Shown here: positions 1 to 8,003 of the stretch, piece by piece
Numbering within the stretch: position 1 is the stretch's first letter
Layout: every line of letters starts with the position of its first letter
Source: Streptomyces violascens
GTDB lineage: Bacteria; Actinomycetota; Actinomycetes; Streptomycetales; Streptomycetaceae
Direction: 5' to 3'
Length of the DNA stretch: 64,000 nucleotides
Assembly (NCBI RefSeq): GCF_014649955.1
Contig: NZ_BMUA01000001.1
Location: 1-64,000, forward strand
The notes under the pieces: generated by a model
The model's input: only the letters and a program-made list of their open reading frames with translations
What the model was told of the DNA's origin: nothing
Databases searched by the model: none
Translations under genes and position numbers: made by a program

Positions 1-13
1 GTCTGTCATCCGC

Positions 14-91
14 TCATGCGGAGAGGCTTTGCAGGTCGCACCAGTGGTGGTGGGTCTTGCCTGCGTCGATACCGGCCCAGATCGCAGCCAT
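14..91 (-). pseudogene. IS110-family transposase, N-terminal scrap
   Basis: The minus strand reads MAAIWAGIDAGKTHHH, the conserved opening of IS110-family transposases, which carries the first catalytic Asp of the RuvC-like DEDD domain. It runs into a stop after about 25 codons, so only the N-terminus survives. Bases 92-567 beyond it hold no supportable gene and are probably the leader side of this element plus unassigned sequence. Confidence 0.6.
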
Positions 92-567
92 GTGGTGCCT
101 CCGTGCGGTGGTGTTGCTGGTGCCTCCCGACGGACGACCTCGCTGTCGATTCCCTACGGAGCGATCATTCGCAATTCCTCATTGGCAGCCGAGTCGTCGT
201 GGGGCGTCGGGCGGCCAATCGATGAAAGCCACAAGCGGCAGAAGATTGAAAGCCACACCCGACGCCCCTGGGTGGGAGAACCATACGAAAGGCTCGCCCG
301 GTCCCGCAGAACAACGTAGGGAACGTTGAGCGAATCTCACCGATTCCTGATGGATTGCAGTTCGTCTCATCGAAGGTTAAGTACGCAGGTCAGGGCGTTG
401 TGGCAGTGGGCGAGGGGCCGGGTGATCACTGATGCGATGGTTGTCGGCAGGATTCGGGCTTTCTTGGCATCAGGGGAGTCGTCTGCTACTCCGTCCGACC
501 GGTCATGGGACGGGGCGAGCCCCGGCGGTCGATGTCCGCCGGGGCTCGTGAGCTGTGGGGCTCGGGT

Positions 568-1137
568 TTATGCCTTGTGAATTTTCCAGTCGGCGACGTT
601 GCTGCCGCGGTTGTAGTAGGCGTTGGTGCAGACGTCGAGCTTGTCGCCGTCGGTGGCGTTCTGGTTGGTCTCCAGGAAGCCGCCGTTGTCGTCGTAGGTG
701 TTCCACAGGTGGACCACGTCGCCGGCCCGGACGTTCTGGTCGCCGGGGGTGGAGGTCTGGGCGAAGATCCGCCAGCGACCGCTGCCCGGGGTGCGGTCCT
801 TGGACTCCGCGGTGGACACGTCGTACTTCCCGCCGGAGGCCTTCTGTACGTCAGTGGCGTGGTTGGCGGTGTCGAGGTAGCCGCCGTCCCCGGCGTAGAG
901 GTTGCGCAGGTGGACCAGGTCGCCGCTAAGGACGGGCTGTCCTGCCGCCTTGCCCGAGGCGGAGATGAGCTCCCACGTACCCGTGCCCTTGCCGCGGTCC
1001 GGGCTGTCGGCGGTGCGCACGTTGTGCTTGAGGCCGGCTGTGGGGCTGTTGTTGATGGTGTCGAGGTATCCGCCCTGCCAGCCGTTGTACCCGTTCTGCA
1101 AGTGGATCTGGTCGCCGTACTTGAGCTCGTTCGCCAT
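568..1137 (-). CDS. Three-repeat beta-trefoil-like protein, unknown function
   Basis: A 189-residue protein made almost wholly of three related units of about 60 residues. Each opens with a GD-x-(V/I)HL-x-N-x-Y segment followed by GG(Y/F)L(D/E)T and closes near a W-x-(I/L) strand: GDQIHLQN...GGYLDT, GDLVHLRN...GGYLDT and GDVVHLWN...GGFLET. Threefold repeats of this length with periodic hydrophobics suggest a beta-trefoil or MIR/fascin-like fold, often a sugar- or protein-binding module. No signal peptide is visible. I chose the ATG at 1137 because GAGGGGA lies just upstream; the longer open frame has no such site. No enzyme motif is seen, so a lectin-like role is inference. Confidence 0.75.
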   Translation of the reverse strand: MANELKYGDQIHLQNGYNGWQGGYLDTINNSPTAGLKHNVRTADSPDRGKGTGTWELISASGKAAGQPVLSGDLVHLRNLYAGDGGYLDTANHATDVQKASGGKYDVSTAESKDRTPGSGRWRIFAQTSTPGDQNVRAGDVVHLWNTYDDNGGFLETNQNATDGDKLDVCTNAYYNRGSNVADWKIHKA

Positions 1138-1980
1138 TCGACTTCCCCTCCGCGGACGACACAGCATGAAGCCCCTTCGCCGGGCAGGGCTGCTGGCCCA
1201 ACACCCGGCGGGACACGCGCAATCCTGCCAAGACCATTCGCATCCGGGATGTGATTCACAAGCTTGGCCAAATCTCGCTTGGTTCATTTCTAGCCATGAA
1301 CCGGACAGGACTTGGGGCCTGGGAGTGAGTGAGGAGTCAGGGGCAAAAGCGGAGTTGTCCAACCCCAAGCAGAGCTGGCTGAGTTATGAACAGCCCCTCA
1401 CGGAGGCGTATCCCTGCTCAAGTTTCGATGAGACTGCTCAGCCTTCAGCGAGACGGGACAGCCCAGCTGAGACTGAGCGCGACAGTTGGCGCGCAGGGTA
1501 GCGGGTGGAATGCTCTGAGCAGGTCCTTTTTCCACGTTCTCCGTTCTCGTGACGTTGCACGCGGTGCGCTGGGGCATGACGGGTCCTGGTCTGGAGTGCG
1601 TGTGGTCTCACCGCTGTGCGTTCGACGAGCTGATCGCGCCGGGGGTCGACGGGCCGCGGGCACGGCTTCGAGAGCCTGGTCGAGCGCCGCAGGCTGACCG
1701 TCCTGGACTTCTGCGGTCAGGTTCAGGACGTTCCCGGGACGGAGGCTCGTCTGTCTAATGAGGGAAGCGGCCTGCGGAAAGGCCCAGCCGTACGTCTGGC
1801 GGCACAGCGGGGGATGGGAGGGCTGGTCACGCCACACGAGAGGTCGGTGACCGTGTCCCGGTCGGCCGGCGCCCACCTCGCTCGTGTCACCCGGATGCCG
1901 AGTGGCGAGCGCCGAGTCGCCCGGATCGTGAGTTCCTGGAGTCGGAGGCGGGGGAAGCGAACGTCGAGGAGGACATCACC
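1138..1980. other. Gene-poor stretch
   Basis: I see no open frame with a ribosome site and plausible protein here. Open frames at 1445-1876 overlap on both strands and give low-complexity Arg/Pro/Ala translations typical of antisense reading in high-GC DNA. Confidence 0.4.
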
Positions 1981-2133
1981 ATGAGCATGAACAGCGAGTA
2001 CCAGGAGCAGCAGAAGTTCAAAAAGCAGCTGTTCTCAGACCAGGATGGCAAGGACGACGCGGAGGAGCAGCAGAACGCCCAGCAGGTGCAGGACACTGGC
2101 GACGAGAACGACGAGTACGGGCAGGAACGTTGA
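1981..2133 (+). CDS. Small highly charged Gln-rich protein
   Basis: A 50-residue frame starting MSMNSEYQEQQKF, rich in Gln, Asp, Glu and Lys and lacking Cys. A strong GAGGAGG site sits about 9 bases upstream of the ATG, and AAA/TTC codons make it compositionally unlike random high-GC frames. It looks like a soluble, probably disordered or helical small protein. Function is unknown. The following 2134-2652 stretch holds nothing I can support. Confidence 0.5.
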   Translation: MSMNSEYQEQQKFKKQLFSDQDGKDDAEEQQNAQQVQDTGDENDEYGQER

Positions 2134-2652
2134 AGCACCATCCGAGGGCCCGGCGGCCCAGGCAGCGTCGTTAGGTCCAGAGCCTCCAGACCGGAACACG
2201 GCTCGCACGAGCACGCGGGGGACTGCTGGTGTGAGTCGTCGGGGGCCCGTCCGCCCCCCTCCGCCACCTCTCTCGCTCACCATCGGGTCCGGACGCGTGT
2301 GCGTGCTCGCCAAGGCTGCCGAATCCGTGAGGAGCCGACTCGAAAGGTGCCAACGGAGATCCGCGATGTTCGCGCCCGGCGAGCCACCGGGGCTGGGGCG
2401 GTGCCGGGCAGTGGAGCAGAGTGCTCGTCGCGGGGGCGCGTGGCCCCGGGGCGCAGCATTCCGTCACGCGGCATAGGGCCGGCCGCCGACCCCGAGGCGG
2501 GTGCAGCATGTCATGCCCGGGCAGAGCGGGAAGGAAGATCTGCGCGGGATGGCCGACAACCAGCGCGCGGACAGGGCCTGTTGGACCAGTTCTGGTGAGT
2601 GAGTTCGGGGGCGTATCTGGCCGGGCCGACGACCTGGCCGGCGGGTGGGTGT

Positions 2653-3642
2653 TCAGTGCGTGGCGTGCAGGGTGCGGTGGGCGGTGGCGCGGAGGTGGTC
2701 GAGGACGTCGGGGTCGGCATCGAGGCTGTAGTCGGCGGGGAGGCCGGCCAGGGTCTGGGCGATGCGGGTGAGGGAGTCGTCCGAGGCATCGACGAGACAG
2801 GTGGTCTGGTCGAGGGGACGGATGCGGGTGGCCAGGTTGCGGGTGTGGGCGCGGACGTGGTCGGCGGGGGCGTGGACCGTGGCGACGGCGCGGTGGCGGG
2901 TGGGGGCGGCGGAGAGGCGGGCGGCGACGAAGGCGGCGGGGTCGCCGCCGGGCAGGTGTCTGGCGGGGACGCGGCGGCCGGTGAGCGTGACGCCGGTGAT
3001 GCGGTCCAGGCGGAAGATGCGCCAGTCGTCCCGGCCAATGTCGTGCGCGAGGAGGTACCACAGGTCGCCGGAGGCGACGAGGTGCTGCGGCTCGACACGG
3101 CGCGGGGTACTGGTGCGGGCGCGGGTGGTGTAGTCGAAGGTGATGATCTCGTGGTCGCGGCAGGCTACGGCGAGGGTGCCCAGGAGCGTCGTGGCCGCGC
3201 GCGGTCCGCGGCTCTCCCAGGCGATTCCGGTGACCGACTGCTGGAGGGCGGCGACCTGGGTCCGCAGACGGTGGGGCAGGACCTGTTCTAGTTTGGCCAG
3301 GGCCCGCAGGGCGCTCTCCTCGATGCCGGTCAGCCCGCCTGCCGCGGTGCGCAGGGCGACAGCGAGGGCGACAGCCTCGTCGTCGTCGAGGAGCAGGGGC
3401 GGCAGGTCGGTGCCGGCGGCGAGCCGGTAGCCGCCGGCGTGGCCGCGGGCGCTGTCGACGGGGTAGCCCAGGTCGCGCAGGCGGTCGATGTCGCGGCGGA
3501 CGGTGCGGACGGTCACGTCCAGGCGGTCGGCGAGGTCGGCGCCGGACCATTCGCGGCGGGTCTGCAGCAGGGACAGCAGCCGCAGCATGCGGGCGGTCAT
3601 GTCGCTCGTCATGAATTCCATGATGCCCGTGTCAAAGGACAC
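2653..3642 (-). CDS. WYL-domain (YafY-type) transcriptional regulator
   Basis: A 329-residue regulator. The N-terminal winged helix-turn-helix (about residues 18-75; GADLADRLDVTVRTVRRDID) is followed by a linker and a WYL domain with the signature LWYLLAHDIGRDDWRIFRLD near residues 195-215, then a WCX-like C-terminal domain. WYL proteins usually bind ligands or nucleic acid and act as repressors or activators. The GTG at 3642 has GAGGACA upstream; an internal ATG at 3612 is possible. The gene is divergent from the 3707 operon with only 64 bp between them, so it probably controls that operon and itself. Confidence 0.85.
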   Translation of the reverse strand: MSFDTGIMEFMTSDMTARMLRLLSLLQTRREWSGADLADRLDVTVRTVRRDIDRLRDLGYPVDSARGHAGGYRLAAGTDLPPLLLDDDEAVALAVALRTAAGGLTGIEESALRALAKLEQVLPHRLRTQVAALQQSVTGIAWESRGPRAATTLLGTLAVACRDHEIITFDYTTRARTSTPRRVEPQHLVASGDLWYLLAHDIGRDDWRIFRLDRITGVTLTGRRVPARHLPGGDPAAFVAARLSAAPTRHRAVATVHAPADHVRAHTRNLATRIRPLDQTTCLVDASDDSLTRIAQTLAGLPADYSLDADPDVLDHLRATAHRTLHATH

Positions 3643-3652
3643 GTCTTGTCCT
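3636..3652. promoter_or_regulatory. Candidate operator, AGGACA-N5-TGTCCT
   Basis: A perfect 6-bp inverted repeat with a 5-bp spacer lies across the GTG of the WYL regulator, in the short space shared with the divergent operon. Its position suits autoregulation and co-control. Only one copy is seen, so this is inference. Confidence 0.4.
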
Positions 3653-3706
3653 CAAAGCCTCTTAGCGTGGGCTGGGTCCGCATGGAACAAACCAGGAGGT
3701 TTCCCC

Positions 3707-4426
3707 ATGAAGATCGCTGTTCTCGGTACTGGTGCCGGTGCCCGCGCCCACATCGCCAGGCTCGCCGGACTCGGTCACCAGGTGCACGTCGGCACCCGCG
3801 ACCCCGAGGCCACGCTGGCCCGCACGGAGCCCGACATGATGGGCACCCCGCCGTTCAAGGAGTTCCTCGCTCAGCACCCCGGCATCACCTTGCACACCTT
3901 CGGTGACGCCGCAGCCGCCTCCGACGGCCTGGTGATCAGCGGCATCGACGGCCACAACGCGGTGGCCGCCCTGACCGCCATCGCCGACCAGCTGGCGGGC
4001 AAGACCCTGGTCGACTACGCCGTCCCCTACATCTACCAGCACCAGAGCGAGCACCCCTGGCCCACGCCCTGGGGCGTCATGCCGAAGCTGGACCCGTGCG
4101 ACACCGACAGCCTCGCCGAGCAGATCCAGCGGGCCCTGCCCGACGTGAAGGTCGTCAAGAGCTTCGTCACCCAGGAACAGACCACCGTCGTAGACCCGCA
4201 GTCCGTCGGCGGTGGCGACCACACCATGTTCGTCGCCGGCGACCACACCGACGCCAAGCAGGAGGCCACCGACCTGCTGAAGTCCTACGGCTGGAGCGAC
4301 ATCCTCGACCTCGGCCCGCTGGTGTGTGCCCGCGGCATGGAGATGTACGCCCACATGCACTCCGCCATCGGCTTCGGCCTCGGCCAGCAGTTCGGTGGCC
4401 ACTTCGGCATCAAAGTCGTCCGCTGA
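3707..4426 (+). CDS. NAD(P)-binding Rossmann protein (F420-dependent NADP reductase-like)
   Basis: A 239-residue protein opening MKIAVLGTGAGARAHIARL, a Rossmann GxGxxA dinucleotide loop, then (V/L)GTRDPE at the end of the second strand as in the NADP oxidoreductase (coenzyme F420-dependent) superfamily. Conserved VVKSFVTQEQTTVVDPQ and a GDHTDAKQEA segment also fit that group. AGGAGG precedes the ATG by 7 bases. It is the first gene of a likely operon with the VOC protein at 4566 and the winged-helix protein at 4965. The substrate is not evident; cofactor choice between F420/NADP and NAD(P) alone cannot be read from sequence. Confidence 0.8.
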   Translation: MKIAVLGTGAGARAHIARLAGLGHQVHVGTRDPEATLARTEPDMMGTPPFKEFLAQHPGITLHTFGDAAAASDGLVISGIDGHNAVAALTAIADQLAGKTLVDYAVPYIYQHQSEHPWPTPWGVMPKLDPCDTDSLAEQIQRALPDVKVVKSFVTQEQTTVVDPQSVGGGDHTMFVAGDHTDAKQEATDLLKSYGWSDILDLGPLVCARGMEMYAHMHSAIGFGLGQQFGGHFGIKVVR

Positions 4427-4565
4427 CCCAACCCACCCCCACCTGTCGGCATCGCCTCGCCGGACCCTGTGCTCAGTGACCCGGCCGCCGTCGGCCGGGT
4501 CGAGCGCCAGCCCCTGCCGTTCCGCCCCTGGCTCCCCAAAAGCCAGGCAACGAGATGGAGAACCT

Positions 4566-4961
4566 GTGACCCGCACCAGCCCGGCACCCCTGGACGGCAC
4601 GATCATGTGCCACGCGATGTGGGCCCGCGACGGCCGCGCCCTCGCCGAGTTCTACGCCACCGCCCTCGGCACCAAGGTCAGCGAGACCTACCCCGGCGAA
4701 CAGGGCGAACCCGCCGCCTGCGCCTTCACCATCGGCCCCTCGATGTACCTCTTCTACACCTCTAAAGCGTTCGCCGCCCCCAACTGGCCAGAAGACGACC
4801 TGCCCTTCCACATGGACCTGACCTTCAGCGACGTCCGGGCCGCGGAAGAGCAGCTGCTCCAGATCGGGGCCACCAAGCCCGCCCACCAGCCTGGCGGCGA
4901 CCACTGGACCGTCCTGCTCGACCCCTCCGGACAGCCCTTCTGCATCCACCAGGCCCGCTGA
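4566..4961 (+). CDS. VOC-superfamily (glyoxalase/bleomycin-resistance fold) protein
   Basis: A 131-residue protein with paired beta-alpha-beta-beta-beta modules of the vicinal oxygen chelate fold: early HAMWARDGRALAEFYATALG, a central HMDLTFSDVRAAEEQLLQIGA segment and the C-terminal WTVLLDPSGQPFCIHQAR. That ending is typical of PhnB/glyoxalase-like VOC proteins, in which the Asp-Pro-x-G-x-P-F motif closes the second module. The GTG start follows GAGATGGAGAACCT; an ATG three residues before MWARDG is unlikely. It lies 3 nt before the next gene, supporting one transcript. Substrate unknown. Confidence 0.8.
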   Translation: MTRTSPAPLDGTIMCHAMWARDGRALAEFYATALGTKVSETYPGEQGEPAACAFTIGPSMYLFYTSKAFAAPNWPEDDLPFHMDLTFSDVRAAEEQLLQIGATKPAHQPGGDHWTVLLDPSGQPFCIHQAR

Positions 4962-4964
4962 CCC

Positions 4965-6152
4965 ATGACCGCACTGCCCCGTATCACCGCCGACCAGCGC
5001 CGCGCCCGCCTCGTCCGCCGACACCTCCTCGCGCCTTCGGTGCGCATGCAGACCGCGCACGAGGTGGCCCAGGCCCTCATCGGCCTGCACGCCACCGATC
5101 CCGCCACCGTCTACCTCGCCGTGGCAGCCCGCATGCACACCCCCAGCATCGAAGCCATCGACCACGCCCTCCACGACCGGCCGGTCGGCGCGCCCGCGCT
5201 GGAGCGGATCCGGTGCATGCGCCGCACCATGTTCGTCGTCCCCACCCACCTCGCCCCCGACATACGCTCCGCGACCGCCCAGGACACCGGCCGCCTCCGT
5301 ACCGAAGCGGGCGACAAGCTGTCGAAGGCCCTCGGCTGGGACCAACGCCACTACACCGCCGTGGAACAGGACACACTCGCCGCCCTCGCCGCACGCGGCG
5401 AGGCAACCGCAGCCCAGCTGGCCGCCGACGTGCCCGCCCTGCGCGAGCAGCTGACCGTCTTCCCCGGCAAGCCGTACGAGTCCCGCCAGCGCGTCAGCGC
5501 CACGATCCTCGGAGTCCTCGCCGCCGAAGGCCGCATCCGGCGCTCCCGGCCGGTCGGATCATGGACCTCGGCCCAGTTCCGCTGGACCCCAGCCACCCCG
5601 CTGCCCACCCTCCCCGCTGCCGACGCACGGGCCGAACTGGCCCGGCACTACCTCACCGCCTTCGGGCCGGCCACAGCCGACGACCTCACATGGTGGACCG
5701 GCTGGAACCTCACCCACACACGGAAGGCCATCGCCGCCACCGGCGCCCAAGCCGTCGAACTCGACGAAGGAACCGGCTACCTCCTGCCCCAGGACCTCGA
5801 ACCCGCCCCGTCCCCCGAGCCGGGCGCCGCGCTGCTGCCCAGCCTCGACCCCACCTCCATGGGATGGCGCCACCGCGCCTGGTACACCGACCCCGCCCAC
5901 GCCCCGGCCCTCTTCGACCGCAACGGCAACATCGGCCCCACCCTCTGGTGGAACGGCCGCATCATCGGCGCCTGGGCCCAGCACACCGACGGACACATCA
6001 ACCACCACCTCCTCACCGACCCCGGCACCACCGGCCGCACCGTCATCCATGGGGAAATCGAACGCCTCACCAACTTCCTCGCCACCACCCGCGTCACCCT
6101 CGCCTACCGCACCCCCCTCGAACGCCGGCTCGCACAGCTAGAGCCATCCTGA
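4965..6152 (+). CDS. Winged-helix DNA-binding domain-containing protein (HTH_42/YcaQ-like)
   Basis: A 395-residue protein matching the actinobacterial winged helix DNA-binding domain family related to YcaQ/AlkX: ARLVRRHLLAP near the start, the IGLHATDPATVYLAVAARM segment, multiple winged-helix units and DRNGNIGPTLWWNGRIIGAW near residues 310-330. Homologues include DNA glycosylase-like proteins that unhook crosslinks, but many members are uncharacterised, so I do not assign that activity. The ATG is 3 nt after the VOC stop, so the two genes are translationally close. Length is normal for the family. Confidence 0.8.
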   Translation: MTALPRITADQRRARLVRRHLLAPSVRMQTAHEVAQALIGLHATDPATVYLAVAARMHTPSIEAIDHALHDRPVGAPALERIRCMRRTMFVVPTHLAPDIRSATAQDTGRLRTEAGDKLSKALGWDQRHYTAVEQDTLAALAARGEATAAQLAADVPALREQLTVFPGKPYESRQRVSATILGVLAAEGRIRRSRPVGSWTSAQFRWTPATPLPTLPAADARAELARHYLTAFGPATADDLTWWTGWNLTHTRKAIAATGAQAVELDEGTGYLLPQDLEPAPSPEPGAALLPSLDPTSMGWRHRAWYTDPAHAPALFDRNGNIGPTLWWNGRIIGAWAQHTDGHINHHLLTDPGTTGRTVIHGEIERLTNFLATTRVTLAYRTPLERRLAQLEPS

Positions 6153-6374
6153 GAAGCCGTTGTCGCGTCCGCGCTGGCAGTCGCCAACGACAACCACGCC
6201 GATTACATCCACACCGCGATCGTTGATGTCTTCAGCATCTTCGCGGACGATCTGAACGAGGCGCTACGGATCTGCGACGAGATGTCGGGCGACACTGACG
6301 ATCGTGTTGCCCAGGGGGCCCGTCGGCTGCACGAGAGCCTGGCAGGGATCGATCCCGTTCTCCGCCCCGCATAG
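6153..6374 (+). pseudogene. C-terminal scrap of an unidentified protein
   Basis: Directly after the TGA at 6150 the same frame stays open for 73 codons with a protein-like composition (ANDNHADYIHTAIVDVFSIF, then a helical acidic stretch ending at TAG 6374). There is no start codon with a ribosome site, so it looks like the tail of a gene whose front is lost. The family is not recognised. Confidence 0.35.
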
Positions 6375-6464
6375 CGGCGGTTCGATCGCTGTTGTGAGGT
6401 GCAGACCCTCGACTACGGGAGCGCGGAACGTTGCCGGATCAGTGACACGGAGCATTCCCGTCGA

Positions 6465-6566
6465 TCATGTGCGGAGCCGGATCGTGAGAGCTGCCGCGGT
6501 GGCGGTGCCGAGGTAGGCGTAATGGCGCTTGTCGTAGCGGGTAGCAACCGCCCGGTGCTGCTCTCA
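6465..6566 (-). pseudogene. IS5-family transposase, C-terminal scrap
   Basis: The minus strand reads RAVATRYDKRHYAYLGTATA and then AAALTIRLRT-stop, the standard ending of many Streptomyces IS5-family DDE transposases. No upstream part remains. Confidence 0.65.
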
Positions 6567-6635
6567 GATCACCCCGCCCCATGTCCACAGCAACGACCCG
6601 GATATGAAGCGGTCACATGATCGGCCGGACAAGTC

Positions 6636-6866
6636 CTAGGCGACGTCTCCCTGGACCATGCCGGTCTGCTGCGACCGGGACTTGATGACCGCGTACCGGC
6701 GGTCGGCGGTCTCTTCGGCCAGGCGGATCGCCGTGTCGCCGGAGCCGTAGATGCCGACCTGGCCGGGGAATTTGTCCTCGGCCACCTCCTGGTTATTCCA
6801 ATAGCCCTCGGTACCGGCGCCGTCGGGTCGGAACTGGGTGGTCACGCGAAATCTGCCGGGGTTCAT
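6636..6866 (-). CDS. Small hypothetical protein
   Basis: A 76-residue frame from the ATG at 6866, with a varied, protein-like sequence (FRVTTQFRPDGAGTEGYWNN, GQVGIYGSGDTAIRLAEETA). It may be a complete small gene or the surviving end of a longer one, since the frame stays open upstream with low-complexity sequence. No motif identifies it. Confidence 0.4.
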   Translation of the reverse strand: MNPGRFRVTTQFRPDGAGTEGYWNNQEVAEDKFPGQVGIYGSGDTAIRLAEETADRRYAVIKSRSQQTGMVQGDVA

Positions 6867-7006
6867 GGACCAGGAGCCTGCCGCGGGGCGGGGAAGTGTC
6901 CGGTGCTGGCGTGTGGTGAAGCCGCGGTGGTGCCCGGGGCAGTGTGCGCGAGGGCGGATGCGAAGAGCTCCCGGAGTACTGACCGTCGGGCCGGCGGTGC
7001 GGCTGG

Positions 7007-7387
7007 CTAGCGGTGGATGATGGCGCAGGGGTTGTCGCCGGGTGCCTTGTTGAAGGCGATGCACAGTTTCGTTCCGTCGGGGAAGGTGCGTCCGCCTTTC
7101 CAGTACCAGTGGACGATTGAGGTTTTGGTGAGGCCCCAGGTGTGGTGGGTGGCGTTCTGCCAGCCGGTGATGTTGTGCGGGGTTGATCGTGCGGCGAGGG
7201 TGTAGAGCTGGGCGCGGGTGCCGGCGGGTTGGCCGTCCATGTAGCCGTCGACGGTGTCGACGCGCAGGCCGTGGCCTTGGACGTGGATGCCGACTCTGCC
7301 TTCCTCGACGGTGGCATTGGCGTGCGCGGGGGCGGTGCACAGGGCCAGTGTGGCGGTGGCCAGCGCGACAGGCAGGATCCTTTTCAT
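7007..7387 (-). CDS. Secreted small protein, unknown function
   Basis: A 126-residue protein with a clear Sec signal peptide: MKRILPVALATATLALCTAPAHA, cleavage probably after AHA at about residue 23. The mature part has two Cys (in KLCIAFN and NPCAIIH), which could pair, and many Trp/His/Thr residues. It resembles the small secreted proteins common in streptomycetes, with no enzymatic motif visible. Neighbours give no clue. Confidence 0.7.
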   Translation of the reverse strand: MKRILPVALATATLALCTAPAHANATVEEGRVGIHVQGHGLRVDTVDGYMDGQPAGTRAQLYTLAARSTPHNITGWQNATHHTWGLTKTSIVHWYWKGGRTFPDGTKLCIAFNKAPGDNPCAIIHR

Positions 7388-7513
7388 GCTGTGGTCAACC
7401 CGCTGGTGAGGGAAAGGTCACCGATCACTGTGGCGCCGGGTGATGGTCCGTGGCGCGGATTCCGACATGCCGTCATGTGGGGAAGGCCCGCAGAGGGCCG
7501 CGACACGGCACGG

Positions 7514-7545
7514 GCCCGGCTCTTCGACCGATCAAAGAGTCGGGC
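7514..7545. terminator. Inverted repeat, possible terminator
   Basis: GCCCGGCTCTT pairs with AAGAGTCGGGC around a 10-nt loop (10 of 11 bases pair). It lies upstream of the secreted-protein gene in otherwise gene-free DNA (7388-8003), where I see no coding frame. There is no T tract, as is usual in Streptomyces. Confidence 0.4.
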
Positions 7546-8003
7546 CCGGCTCGTACGCGTAGCCGAAGGCCGCCACGGGGGCTTTGCGGCTCCTACGCGC
7601 GTGCGGCTAGCTGGCCGTTTACGCGTGGCACCGAGGCTCACCACCTGCCTGTCTTTGTCCCGGTCGTCTGCTGAACGACCGGGTGAGCGTGACGCAGGAT
7701 GGGGATATCGGGGCACACTGCCACTTCCTCCGGGTCACAACTCCCGGGATTCGGCCGCCTGTCAGCACCTCGTGCTGCGGCTGTGAACCGCTGTCCTTCT
7801 ATCCCGGACAACCGCCAGCGTGGCCCGGCCTTGTCCTTGGGCAAGCCAAGCACGCAGGCCTGGCCCGAACGCGACGCCACTCGACCGACTGCCGACACCA
7901 CCACTCTGGAGGGCGGCATCGGGGCTAGGGCTTGTCGGTGGGTCGCGTGACTACCACGCGTCTGTCTCGTGGGCCTGTGTCTGACTCACCGGACACGCCC
8001 TGG

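Noticed and set aside
3662..4606. 314-codon minus-strand frame
   Set aside because: Antisense to the Rossmann gene, which has a good ribosome site and motifs.
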